Below are positions 25,861-33,854 of a stretch of 64,000 bases of DNA, in pieces. The notes beneath the pieces are model-generated. The model searched no databases and had not been told where the DNA came from. It saw nothing but the letters and a program-made list of their open reading frames with translations. The position numbers and the translations under genes were made by a program. Every line of letters starts with the position of its first letter. Positions within the stretch are counted from its first letter, which is position 1. The stretch lies in contig NZ_KQ976354.1 of the NCBI RefSeq assembly GCF_000346485.2, positions 2,917,421 to 2,981,420 on the forward strand. Reading direction: 5' to 3'. The stretch is from Scytonema hofmannii PCC 7110 (lineage in GTDB: Bacteria; Cyanobacteriota; Cyanobacteriia; Cyanobacteriales; Nostocaceae).

Positions 25861-26049
25861 GTAACTCTTACTTGTTACTAAGGCGTATCAAAGTTTGACA
25901 ATCTAATTCCACCACCAAGAGAAAGAGATTCAAAAAAAATATTTTATCAGCCTTTTAATAGAGGTAAAAATCTACCTTAGGATGCCAAGCACAAAGCATA
26001 TGGCCTTGATACAATCGCTACATTGGAAAAATTACCTACGAGGTGACCT

Positions 26050-26298
26050 ATGCCTGAAGAAATTAAACCCAATCCATCCCAAGCTCCTACCCATGATGCA
26101 CAATTAGCAGCAGAGAACATGGTGAGTGGTGAAGAGAAAACACCAAAAGTTGATATTGAAGCCGATTATCAAGCAGCGCAGCAATTGAGTGTTAGTGATA
26201 TCGATCGCACTGGTGAAGGTGCAAAAGCTGCGTCTGAAGCAACTGCACCAGACCGGAAATTACGCACATCGGGAGAAACAAGCACGGGAGCAGTCTAA
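26050..26298 (+). CDS. small acidic, probably disordered protein
   Basis: This 82-residue protein starts MPEEIKPNPSQAPTHDAQLA, with GAGGTGA just before the ATG. It is rich in Ala, Glu, Thr and Ser, has no membrane segment or cysteine, and ends RTSGETSTGAV. I do not recognise a domain. Good translation signals and coding composition support a real gene. It lies between a MITE-like repeat and a heptamer repeat, so no operon partner is evident. Function unknown. Confidence 0.6.
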   Translation: MPEEIKPNPSQAPTHDAQLAAENMVSGEEKTPKVDIEADYQAAQQLSVSDIDRTGEGAKAASEATAPDRKLRTSGETSTGAV

Positions 26299-26369
26299 AT
26301 GGTTAATGGTTAGTGGTTAGTGGTTAGTTGCTGTTATTTCCTACTAACAACTAACAACTAACAACTAAC
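26299..26369. repeat. facing heptamer tracts (GGTTAGT / ACTAACA)
   Basis: GGTTAGTGGTTAGTGGTTAG is followed by the complementary CTAACAACTAACAACTAACA, overlapping the end of the HAD gene. It could act as a bidirectional terminator-like hairpin. Confidence 0.75.
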
Positions 26370-27000
26370 ATTTCTTTACAACTTCTAACAATTCACTTGG
26401 ATGATTAATGAGAAAATCTGGATTTTGTTGTGCAAGAACTTCTTGTGAATTGAATCCCCAAGTGACTGCTACAACTTTGATATTTGCTTTTTTAGATGCT
26501 TCTATGTCTCTGGTTTCATCTCCAACATAAATAGCCTCTTGAAGCTTGATTTGCTTCTGTCTTAAAACGTTGTTAATTATTGTAGTTTTACCAAAAATAG
26601 TAACTCCTGAATAAATAAATTCAAACAGATTATCTAATTCATTCGCGTTCAGAAAATCTCTAACATTCTCTTGAGAATTAGAAGTAATAATTCCCAACCT
26701 ATGACCTTCACTCTTAAGTTTTATCAGAGCTTCTTTAATCCCTAAAATAGGTTTTAATTCTTTGATTTTATTTTTTAACGCTGCTTTCACCCTTTTCACT
26801 AGAAATGGTATTCTAAAAACTGAAATACCTGAATAGTTAATAACTTCCCTAGAACTGAGGTTTCTCAAAAGAGCAAGCTCTTCTGGCGCGATCGGTATAT
26901 AGCCAAACTCTTCAGCAAGGCGATTGGCAATAACTACAAGGGCATCAAGCGTATCCGCAACAGTACCATCAAAATCAAAAATAATGACTTTCTGAATCAT
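26365..27000 (-). CDS. HAD-superfamily phosphatase (phosphoglycolate phosphatase-like)
   Basis: From ATG 27000 the 211-residue protein begins MIQKVIIFDFDGTVADTLDA, carrying the catalytic Asp pair (D9, D11). Motif II is ITSNSQENV, and the motif III/IV region is YVGDETRDIEASKKANIKVVAVTWGF. It is a subfamily I HAD hydrolase with a helical cap. An in-frame ATG at 27033 would add 11 residues coded by heptamer repeat DNA and is rejected. The substrate is not determined; phosphoglycolate or a related sugar phosphate is a guess from similarity. Confidence 0.85.
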   Translation of the reverse strand: MIQKVIIFDFDGTVADTLDALVVIANRLAEEFGYIPIAPEELALLRNLSSREVINYSGISVFRIPFLVKRVKAALKNKIKELKPILGIKEALIKLKSEGHRLGIITSNSQENVRDFLNANELDNLFEFIYSGVTIFGKTTIINNVLRQKQIKLQEAIYVGDETRDIEASKKANIKVVAVTWGFNSQEVLAQQNPDFLINHPSELLEVVKKC

Positions 27001-27215
27001 CTGAAGTATAAAGTATGAAGTATGAAGTATCACAGGAAGGTGAAGGTAAAAACTATGAGGTATGTAAAGAAGTGCAAAGCGTGAAATATAAAATATGAAG
27101 TTATGGAATGTAATTTATCTTGCATCCTTCATCCTTCATCCGACCTCCTGAATCTTTCATCTTTTATGCTTCATCCTTTACCCTTCATGCTTTATCCTTA
27201 CCCTTCATGCTTTTT
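27001..27215. repeat. short tandem repeats between the HAD and queG genes
   Basis: AAGTATGAAGTATGAAGTAT near 27010, then TTCATCCTTCATCC and CCCTTCATGCTTTATCC units at 27120-27215, run into the end of queG. The last codons of queG (SMKGKDKA) come from this repeat. Confidence 0.7.
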
Positions 27216-28153
27216 AATGCGTCCAGATTAACACGAGAATTTCGTCGTAACATTTCTGGCTTAATCCGTCGCAAGGCTGATGCTGGAAATCGTTTATCCC
27301 AGTCTCGATCTGATATTTCCGCCAATTCTACCAGCTTTGGTGCAATATTCCCAGGGTACGGTTGAAACTCTGGAATATCTGTTTCTTTGGCAAAACGCTG
27401 GTTCCAAGGACAAACGTCTTGACAAATATCACAACCTGCAACCCAGCCTTGTAAATTGGATTTTACTGTCTCGGGTAATTCTTCATTGCGATTTTCAATC
27501 GTATGGTAAGCGATACATCGATTGGCATCTATCACAAATGGCTCTATAATAGCACCTGTGGGACAGGCGTCCATACAACGAGTGCAATTTCCGCAGTGTT
27601 GGGTGTGGGGGCGATCGCATTCTAACTCTAGATTTGTCAGCACTTCTCCTAAAAAAACCCAAGAACCGTATTCGCGAGTGATGACGTTGCCATTTTTAGC
27701 AATCCAACCTATTCCAGCTTTTTGCGCCCAGACTTTATCTTGAACTGGACCAGTATCTGCATAATAACGGGCTTGCACTGTCTCATCGCTTTCTTGCAGC
27801 CACGTTGTTAAAGCTTTGAGTTTTTTATGCATGACCTTGTGGTAGTCCCTTCCCCAAGCATAACGAGAAATCTTGGCATACTCTTGTCCTTCAGGACGCT
27901 GGTGCGAAGTGTAATAGTTGAGAGCAACACAAATTACGGAACGAACTTCTGGCATGACACTAAAAATATCCTGGCGCTTGGGGTTAGTCATCCATTCCAT
28001 GCTGCTGTGATAACCCAACGCCAGCCACGCTTGTAACCTCTGATTTTCTGCACTTTCAGCCCCATCCACAGCAACAATGCCCACTTTGTGAAATCCCAAA
28101 CTTAGGGCTTTTTCTTTAATCTCACTGCTACGTGTTCCTGGGGATCGATTCAT
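27185..28153 (-). CDS. queG: epoxyqueuosine reductase QueG
   Basis: This 322-residue cobalamin/Fe-S enzyme reduces epoxyqueuosine in tRNA to queuosine, the last step of the pathway. Motifs: YYADTGPVQDKVWAQKAGIGW (active-site Asp region), then two ferredoxin-like clusters CGNCTRCMDACPTGAI and GCDICQDVCPWNQ. The start MNRSPGTRSSEIKEKALSLG gives the usual family opening. It is shorter than enterobacterial QueG because the C-terminal HEAT-like extension is absent, as in many cyanobacteria. The gene stands alone, leftward. Confidence 0.95.
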   Translation of the reverse strand: MNRSPGTRSSEIKEKALSLGFHKVGIVAVDGAESAENQRLQAWLALGYHSSMEWMTNPKRQDIFSVMPEVRSVICVALNYYTSHQRPEGQEYAKISRYAWGRDYHKVMHKKLKALTTWLQESDETVQARYYADTGPVQDKVWAQKAGIGWIAKNGNVITREYGSWVFLGEVLTNLELECDRPHTQHCGNCTRCMDACPTGAIIEPFVIDANRCIAYHTIENRNEELPETVKSNLQGWVAGCDICQDVCPWNQRFAKETDIPEFQPYPGNIAPKLVELAEISDRDWDKRFPASALRRIKPEMLRRNSRVNLDALKSMKGKDKA

Positions 28154-28304
28154 TTCCCTTATCTAAAAGTTTGCCATAGGCTTTGCTCGTCTATCATACA
28201 TGAGTTGGACAATATCTTATTTCTTTTTCCCAATACTGGTATATGTAAATTTTATTTGCCATTTGTAAATAAATGATAGCAATTATAATTGAATCGTGAA
28301 ATAA

Positions 28305-28337
28305 AGAAACCCGGTATCTGGGAGATACCGGGTTTCT
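28305..28337. terminator. perfect 15-bp hairpin (AGAAACCCGG family)
   Basis: Stems 28305-28319 and 28323-28337 are exact complements with a GGG loop. Related AGAAACC/GGTTTCT hairpins lie at 47590-47606 and 56754-56786, so it is a dispersed hairpin that may serve as terminator. It lies in the 311-bp gap before the CTDH gene. Confidence 0.6.
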
Positions 28338-28464
28338 CAGGCTCAGCAATTGTTCAAAAATCAAATCGGATTCCTATATATAAGGAAATACTCCAAAAGC
28401 AGCTTTCATAAACAACTACTTTTTTATTCAATTAATAATTAAGCCATACGCTACAGGTATATTT

Positions 28465-28890
28465 ATGACTGCTGCCAAATTCATATCTCCAGAGGTTGGC
28501 GAACAATTTCAGATTGAGGGAGTTGCAGAGCCAACTCTATTGCGCTATTTTCAAACTTTAAACATGGGAGAGTTTGAGGAAACTGCTGCCTTGTTTGCAG
28601 AAGACGGAGTTATGCATCCCCCTTTTGAATCTGGTATCGTCGGACGAGATGCGATCGCACGTTATTTGCAACAAGACGCTCAAGGTATTAAAGCTGCTCC
28701 TCGTGAAGGCATTTCCGAAGCATTGGATGAGGAGCAAATTCAGTTCCAAGTGACAGGTAAAGCACAAACATCTTGGTGTGGTGTGAATGTTTTGTGGTTC
28801 TTTACCCTTAATCAACAACGACAAATTGTTTATACAAAGATAAAATTGTTGGCTTCTCCCCAAGAGTTACTGGCTCTACAAAAGAGTTAA
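28465..28890 (+). CDS. OCP C-terminal-domain homologue (CTDH), carotenoid carrier
   Basis: This 141-residue NTF2-like protein matches the C-terminal domain of orange carotenoid protein: LLRYFQTLNMGEFEETAALF, DGVMHPPFESGIVGRDAIARYL and VLWFFTLNQQRQIVYTKIKL. CTDHs take carotenoid from membranes and load it onto helical carotenoid proteins. C105 in QTSWCGVNV corresponds in position to the cysteine that forms the redox-controlled dimer in the Anabaena CTDH. The matching HCP gene is at 25112, converging, with three genes in between. The two are probably functionally coupled. Confidence 0.92.
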   Translation: MTAAKFISPEVGEQFQIEGVAEPTLLRYFQTLNMGEFEETAALFAEDGVMHPPFESGIVGRDAIARYLQQDAQGIKAAPREGISEALDEEQIQFQVTGKAQTSWCGVNVLWFFTLNQQRQIVYTKIKLLASPQELLALQKS

Positions 28891-28904
28891 TGGTTAGTGG
28901 TTGA

Positions 28905-29363
28905 CTACGCTTTTAGATGACATGTGGGTTGAGATAAGGTTTGTACTGCCTCTGGTAAACTGACTTCTAACTTGAGACAATTACCACCATTGACTTGTAG
29001 TTGATATTCAACCTTATCCATTAAACGATTTATAATCAGCCAACCATATCCTCCTTCTTGCTTGTCAGAGGGGGAAGGAGGGAAGTAGTTCGACAAATCA
29101 AAGCCTTCACCGCGATCCCAAACTTCCAAGGCAATATCCCTGTCTTTTAGTTCCAAACGAAGCAAAACGGGTAGTAGTGGTTGGTCTTTATGAGCATGAC
29201 ACACTACATTAGAGTAGGCTTCCACTAAAGCCAAGCGTAAGCGACTTGATTGCGTTGACCAATCAACCGAGTCTTTGAGATGGACTTCTAAGCATCCGAG
29301 CAACCAACTTTCTACTATGGTTAAAAATTTTAAGTCGCTTGGTACGTGAAGCTCACTTTTCAT
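28905..29363 (-). CDS. RsbW-like anti-sigma / serine-kinase ATP-binding protein
   Basis: This 152-residue HATPase_c domain of the anti-sigma type has the N-box LRLALVEAYSNVVCHAH, the G1 box LEVWDRGEGFD and GGYGWLIINRLMDKVEY. Such proteins phosphorylate anti-sigma-factor antagonists or bind a sigma factor or other partner. It follows the receiver-GAF-PP2C phosphatase by 3 bp, the standard RsbU-RsbW pairing. No STAS antagonist gene is visible nearby, so its target must be elsewhere. Confidence 0.88.
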   Translation of the reverse strand: MKSELHVPSDLKFLTIVESWLLGCLEVHLKDSVDWSTQSSRLRLALVEAYSNVVCHAHKDQPLLPVLLRLELKDRDIALEVWDRGEGFDLSNYFPPSPSDKQEGGYGWLIINRLMDKVEYQLQVNGGNCLKLEVSLPEAVQTLSQPTCHLKA

Positions 29364-29366
29364 GAT

Positions 29367-31040
29367 TTACAAAACCTCGAGCGAAAGAATAGTTTGGTCA
29401 TCCTCCTGCACTTGATTATCTGGCTGGATGCGAGCAAGTAGAGATTTAAGGTTGAGAGGTTGCGGTTCCTCTTTTAAAAGCTGCCACAACCCCTCTTGAT
29501 TTAGCATAGAACGGCTGACTGGTTGAAGGCTCCCCAAAGAATTTACGGTTAAAGGCGTCTTTTGTGAAACCATGGCTTCAGTAATACCATCACTTGCTAG
29601 CAGCAGGATATCTCCGGGTGCAAGCACTAATTGTCCGTACTTTGACATCCATATTGGTAGGATACCCAAAGGAACGCTGCGTGTTTTAAGATACTGAGGA
29701 TATTCTGCTAAATTTCCCTGGGATGACCAATGAAGTGGATAGATATGCCCTGCATTAGCATAGACTAATTCTCTAGTGCTAGGAGTGTAACGTGCTAAGA
29801 CGAGAGTAATAAAGCAATTGTTGCTGATTAGATCGTTACCCATAGCTTGATTGAGATTGTGCATCACCACATTTGGCATTGGTGGGCTTTCTTGAGATAA
29901 TTCCCGACGCAATACCGAAATAGCACTAGCCATAAACAAAGCAGCTGGAACTCCCTTACCTGAAACATCACCTACTGCTAACCATAAATCTCCTTTGGGA
30001 TGGGCAAAAACTTCAAAAAAATCACCTCCCACCTCTCGGGCTGGATAGCAACAGGCTTGCACCTGCAAACCTTTGATATCGGGCATGGTTTGACGCAGAA
30101 TGTTATTTTGAATTTGGCGGGCAACCTCTAACTCAGTATGAATCTGCTCCTGTTTTTCTTGCAAGCGCTGGTACAGTTTTGCTTGAAACAGCCCTAATGC
30201 AGCTTGCTCGGCAACACCCGTAATGAGTTTAATATCTTCTTCTTGCCAGTGCCGGATATGTTTGTATTGATTGAGAGCAAGGACTGCAAGCAACTGTTGT
30301 TGGTACACAAGAGGCACAACTAATTGCTGGTAGTCTTTATCATCTCGGATAGTGAGTGCAAATTGGTATTGCTTGGTCTCTAAAACTTTTTCTATTAGAG
30401 GATCGAGAGCGCAGGTAAAATCCGTTTCTCGCGATCTGGGATCTTGGTAGTAAGATAAACCTATTGTCAGGCGATCGCTTTCCACGGGTTTCAGTTGACA
30501 GCAACTCGCTTCAAAGGTCTGACCGATAGTTGCTACTATTTTTTGCAGCATACTGTGGTAGTCTAACGACTCTCTAATTGCTGTTGTTACAGCATTGAAT
30601 AGCGATTCTCGCCGCAAAGCGTGAGTTAACTCTTGAGTTCGTTTCTTAACAACTCGATATATATCAGCCGCTTGTTCGACAACTTCCTTAAGTCGCTCTG
30701 GTTTCCAAGGTTTGGTAATGTACTTGAATACCTGACCGGAGTTGATTGCTTCTACCAAGTCTTCGACATCTGTAAAACCAGTTAGGAGAATCCGAATAGT
30801 ATCTGGAAACCTTTCCACAGTACGACTGAGAAGTTCAGTGCCGTTCATATCTGGCATTCTCTGATCAGAGATAATCACAGCCATCTCACCTTCTTTATCC
30901 AAGATTTCTATGGCAGTGAGGGCATTACTGGCTTTGTATACTTGGAAATCTCGCCTAAAAGTACGGTAGAGTAAATCTAAATTATCTGGCTCATCGTCTA
31001 CTACCATGAGCCTCAGTTTACCTTCCTCTGTATCAGTCAT
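29367..31040 (-). CDS. response regulator with GAF and SpoIIE/RsbU-type PP2C phosphatase domains
   Basis: This 557-residue protein combines a receiver domain (VVDDEPDN, phospho-acceptor D59 in IISDQRMPDMNG), a GAF domain (about 150-290), a coiled coil (EKQEQIHTELEVARQIQNNIL) and a PP2C SpoIIE domain with metal-binding Asp in EVGGDFFEVF, AVGDVSGKGVPAAL and ASDGITEAM. Phosphorylation by an upstream histidine kinase would switch the phosphatase, which should act on a STAS antagonist opposing the RsbW-like kinase encoded 3 bp downstream. CAGTGAC-type heptamers lie just upstream. Confidence 0.93.
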   Translation of the reverse strand: MTDTEEGKLRLMVVDDEPDNLDLLYRTFRRDFQVYKASNALTAIEILDKEGEMAVIISDQRMPDMNGTELLSRTVERFPDTIRILLTGFTDVEDLVEAINSGQVFKYITKPWKPERLKEVVEQAADIYRVVKKRTQELTHALRRESLFNAVTTAIRESLDYHSMLQKIVATIGQTFEASCCQLKPVESDRLTIGLSYYQDPRSRETDFTCALDPLIEKVLETKQYQFALTIRDDKDYQQLVVPLVYQQQLLAVLALNQYKHIRHWQEEDIKLITGVAEQAALGLFQAKLYQRLQEKQEQIHTELEVARQIQNNILRQTMPDIKGLQVQACCYPAREVGGDFFEVFAHPKGDLWLAVGDVSGKGVPAALFMASAISVLRRELSQESPPMPNVVMHNLNQAMGNDLISNNCFITLVLARYTPSTRELVYANAGHIYPLHWSSQGNLAEYPQYLKTRSVPLGILPIWMSKYGQLVLAPGDILLLASDGITEAMVSQKTPLTVNSLGSLQPVSRSMLNQEGLWQLLKEEPQPLNLKSLLARIQPDNQVQEDDQTILSLEVL

Positions 31041-31288
31041 TTGTCATTGGTCAAAAATCATTTGTTATTGGTCACTGGTCACTAGTCACTGGTCACTGAT
31101 AAGAGTTTCTGGCATTTTTACATTTGCTAACATAGTTTTGTTTATTCCCGCTTACCTACTTATTACCTGCTATTTATTAACAATAGGTTAATCAAATGTG
31201 TAGCATTGTAACAAAGGCAATAATTGTTATTCATGACGATATATCTTACTGATAAATTCCTTAAACTCGCCACAATCTGAAATTATTC
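31041..31288. repeat. gap with heptamer tract (GGTCACT)
   Basis: Several GGTCACT/AGTCACT heptamers occupy 31068-31100, the reverse orientation of the CAGTGAC tract at 24303. No gene is seen in the rest of the gap. Confidence 0.7.
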
Positions 31289-32011
31289 TTATCCTACCAA
31301 CCCAGAACGCAAAGCCCGAACGGCTGCTTGAGTTCGGTCATCAGCACATAGCTTGTTCAATATATTTCGGACATGAGTTTTCACAGTTCCAACCGTAATG
31401 TAGAGCCTTTCCGCAATCACCGCGTTGCTACAGCCTTCCACAATCAACTGCAAGACTTCCAACTCCCTTTCCGTTAAAGTATAGGAATCGATATTTTCCT
31501 CCGTTTTTCCCTCAACAGATTCTGAACCAGTCGCAGCCAGCTTGGCACTAGCTAACGATACTTCAGAACTGGGGGGATTTTGCCGTGCTTGTTGCAGTAC
31601 AATACGAGCGATCGCCGGATCGATCCAAGCGTTGCCATTGTAAGTTACGCGTACAGCTTCCAGCAAATTATCAAACTTAATATCCTTCATGCAGTAAGAA
31701 TCAGCCCCTGCAGCAAAAGCTGCCAACACAGCTTCTTTGTTATCCCGCAAAGTTAAAATCAGTACTTTTGTGGCTGACTCATTCCCACCTGTCGATTTCA
31801 GATCTTTTGTTAGCTCAATTCCATCTTTATCTGGTAAACCTATATCAACAATAGCTATATCAGGTTGTAGCGTTTTTAACATTTTCAATCCGTCAGTAGC
31901 ATTGCTAGCTTCTCCTACAACCTCAATCTCTTCTTTTTGCAAGAGAGCTGTCCGAATACCTACACGAGTTAGATCGTGATCCTCAATCAAAGCAACACGA
32001 ATTTTAGTCAT
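31289..32011 (-). CDS. NarL/FixJ-type DNA-binding response regulator
   Basis: This 240-residue protein has a receiver domain (acidic pocket E10-D11, phospho-acceptor D56 in IAIVDIGLPDKDG, then LILTLRDN and a lysine in CMKDIKFDN) and a LuxR-type helix-turn-helix (YTLTERELEVLQLIVEGCSN then TVGTVKTHVRNILNKL). It is a typical transcription regulator. It sits between a receiver-histidine kinase gene upstream and the RsbU-like phosphatase gene downstream, all leftward, so it is probably an output of the same cassette. Confidence 0.93.
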   Translation of the reverse strand: MTKIRVALIEDHDLTRVGIRTALLQKEEIEVVGEASNATDGLKMLKTLQPDIAIVDIGLPDKDGIELTKDLKSTGGNESATKVLILTLRDNKEAVLAAFAAGADSYCMKDIKFDNLLEAVRVTYNGNAWIDPAIARIVLQQARQNPPSSEVSLASAKLAATGSESVEGKTEENIDSYTLTERELEVLQLIVEGCSNAVIAERLYITVGTVKTHVRNILNKLCADDRTQAAVRALRSGLVG

Positions 32012-32303
32012 AACAATTCTTGTCCCTACGCTCTAGCTGTAAAACGAGTATAGTATTATTGATAGCGGCGTTCACCTCTCTATCAATCATCAAGTATAAT
32101 TTACTAATATTCTCGGTTTGATGTGTCAGTAACAACTATTTCATTAAAGTTAGAGGGCGCGAAGCCGCATCACTTTAGTGCGGGGTGCTGACCTTATAGC
32201 TAAGAATTTGAGATATGTAGGCTGGATTGACTGCAACTACCCAAACCCCTAAAGTTTATAAGGAAAAAGGTTGAAAACCCTGTGGCTAAAGCCAAGGGAG
32301 TCG
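32012..32303. other. gap between histidine kinase and NarL regulator genes
   Basis: No gene. GGGCGCGAAGCCGCATCACT and GTGCGGGGTGC around 32155-32190 look like a degenerate dispersed hairpin. GTGGCTAAAGCCAAGGGAGT lies near the kinase end. Confidence 0.4.
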
Positions 32304-33854
32304 TCAAACTATCATTGCTTTTAACTCCTGCATCTGCGTGTTATGGCAGCCAGTTTTAGAAGGTGCCGATCGCGTCGGAATTTTAATCATAAACTCTGTT
32401 CCCTGCCCAGGTGCTGAAAAACACACGATCTCACCACCATGTTTGGAGACAACAATTTGGTGGCTGATCGACAAGCCTAAACCCGTCCCTCTACCTAAGG
32501 GTTTTGTCGTAAAGAAGGGGTCAAATAGGCGATCGCGTACTTCCTCAGTCATACCGGGACCAGTATCGCCAATCCAAATAGTCACAAACTCATTGTCAGT
32601 GACTTCGGTGCGAATCCGAATCGTGCTGCGACAAAAGTAAATTTCTTGGGGCGATCGCTGTTTGTCGTACTCCTCCAAAGCATCAATTGCATTCGCCAGT
32701 AGATTCATAAACACTTGGTTGAGTTGTCCCGCATAGCACTCCACAAGCGGTAGGTTGCCATAGTCTTTGACGAGTTGAATGCCTAGCTGGTTAGAACTGG
32801 CTTTGAACCGATTGTGCAAAATTAGCAGCGTGCTATCTAGCCCAGCGTGAATATCCACTGGCTTCATTTGGGCTTCATCCACGCGGGAAAAAATCCTTAA
32901 TGACTGAATAATTTCGCGGATGCGGTCAGCCCCAACCTTCATCGAACTCAGCAATTTGGGCAGATCTTCACTCAGAAATTCTAAATCTATCGCCTCAGTC
33001 AGCTTCTGAATTTCAGGTACTGGTGAGGGAGTGTACTTGGCATAGAGGTTTAAGAGTTCGAGCAAGTCTTGGGTATATTGATAAGCATGAGTCAGATTCC
33101 CATAGATGAAGTTGACGGGATTGTTAATTTCATGAGCAACACCCGCCACCAATTGCCCCAGACTGGACATTTTTTCACTATGAACCAGTTGGCTTTGAGT
33201 TTCTTGAAGTTGACGAAAGGCAACTTCAAGCTGATTGGCTTGTTCTCGATAGCGTGCTTCTGATTCTTGCAATGCTTGCTCTGTACAAATGCGCTCTTGG
33301 ATTTCCTCTTGCAGCAGCTGATTAGATTGCCCAAGAGCAGCAGTCCTTTCTGTCACCCGTTCTTCTAACTCAGATGTCAGTTTTAAGAGTGCATTCTCTG
33401 CCTTAGTTCGCTCTTGAATTTCCTGCGCCAGATGTACATTTTGTTCTTGCAGTCTCTTAGTTAGATTTCGTATGCTTAAATGGATTTTGACACGGGCTAA
33501 AACCTCTTCATGCTGAAGCGGCTTAGTGATGTAATCCACCGCCCCAAGATTCAACCCTCTGACCTTATCTACTGTCTCAGAAAGCGCCGTCATAAAAATT
33601 ACGGGGATGTCTTTAGTTGATTCTTTTGCTTTCAAGTGCTGGCAAGTTTCAAAGCCGTCCATTCCGGGCATGAGTATATCTAACAAAATGAGATCGGGAA
33701 GAGCATATTCAACCTGCTCAATTGCATCCTCGCCATCCTGTGCCACTAACACTTGAAAGCCAGAATCAGCCAAGAAATCGAATAACACTCCTAAATTTGT
33801 AGGGTTGTCATCAACAATTAAGATAATGCCATTTTCAATGTTTGAAAGACTCAT
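32304..33854 (-). CDS. receiver-histidine kinase hybrid
   Basis: This 516-residue soluble protein has an N-terminal receiver domain (LIVDDNPTN, D59 in LILLDILMPGMDG), a coiled coil (about 125-230), a HisKA-type segment with the phospho-His in LVAGVAHEINNPVNF, and a HATPase with GDTGPGM, DPFFTTKPLGRGTGLGLS. It has no membrane segment. The ATG overlaps the stop of the giant kinase gene by one base (TAATG), so the two are translationally coupled and probably form one phosphorelay: the giant kinase senses and this one relays. Confidence 0.94.
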   Translation of the reverse strand: MSLSNIENGIILIVDDNPTNLGVLFDFLADSGFQVLVAQDGEDAIEQVEYALPDLILLDILMPGMDGFETCQHLKAKESTKDIPVIFMTALSETVDKVRGLNLGAVDYITKPLQHEEVLARVKIHLSIRNLTKRLQEQNVHLAQEIQERTKAENALLKLTSELEERVTERTAALGQSNQLLQEEIQERICTEQALQESEARYREQANQLEVAFRQLQETQSQLVHSEKMSSLGQLVAGVAHEINNPVNFIYGNLTHAYQYTQDLLELLNLYAKYTPSPVPEIQKLTEAIDLEFLSEDLPKLLSSMKVGADRIREIIQSLRIFSRVDEAQMKPVDIHAGLDSTLLILHNRFKASSNQLGIQLVKDYGNLPLVECYAGQLNQVFMNLLANAIDALEEYDKQRSPQEIYFCRSTIRIRTEVTDNEFVTIWIGDTGPGMTEEVRDRLFDPFFTTKPLGRGTGLGLSISHQIVVSKHGGEIVCFSAPGQGTEFMIKIPTRSAPSKTGCHNTQMQELKAMIV

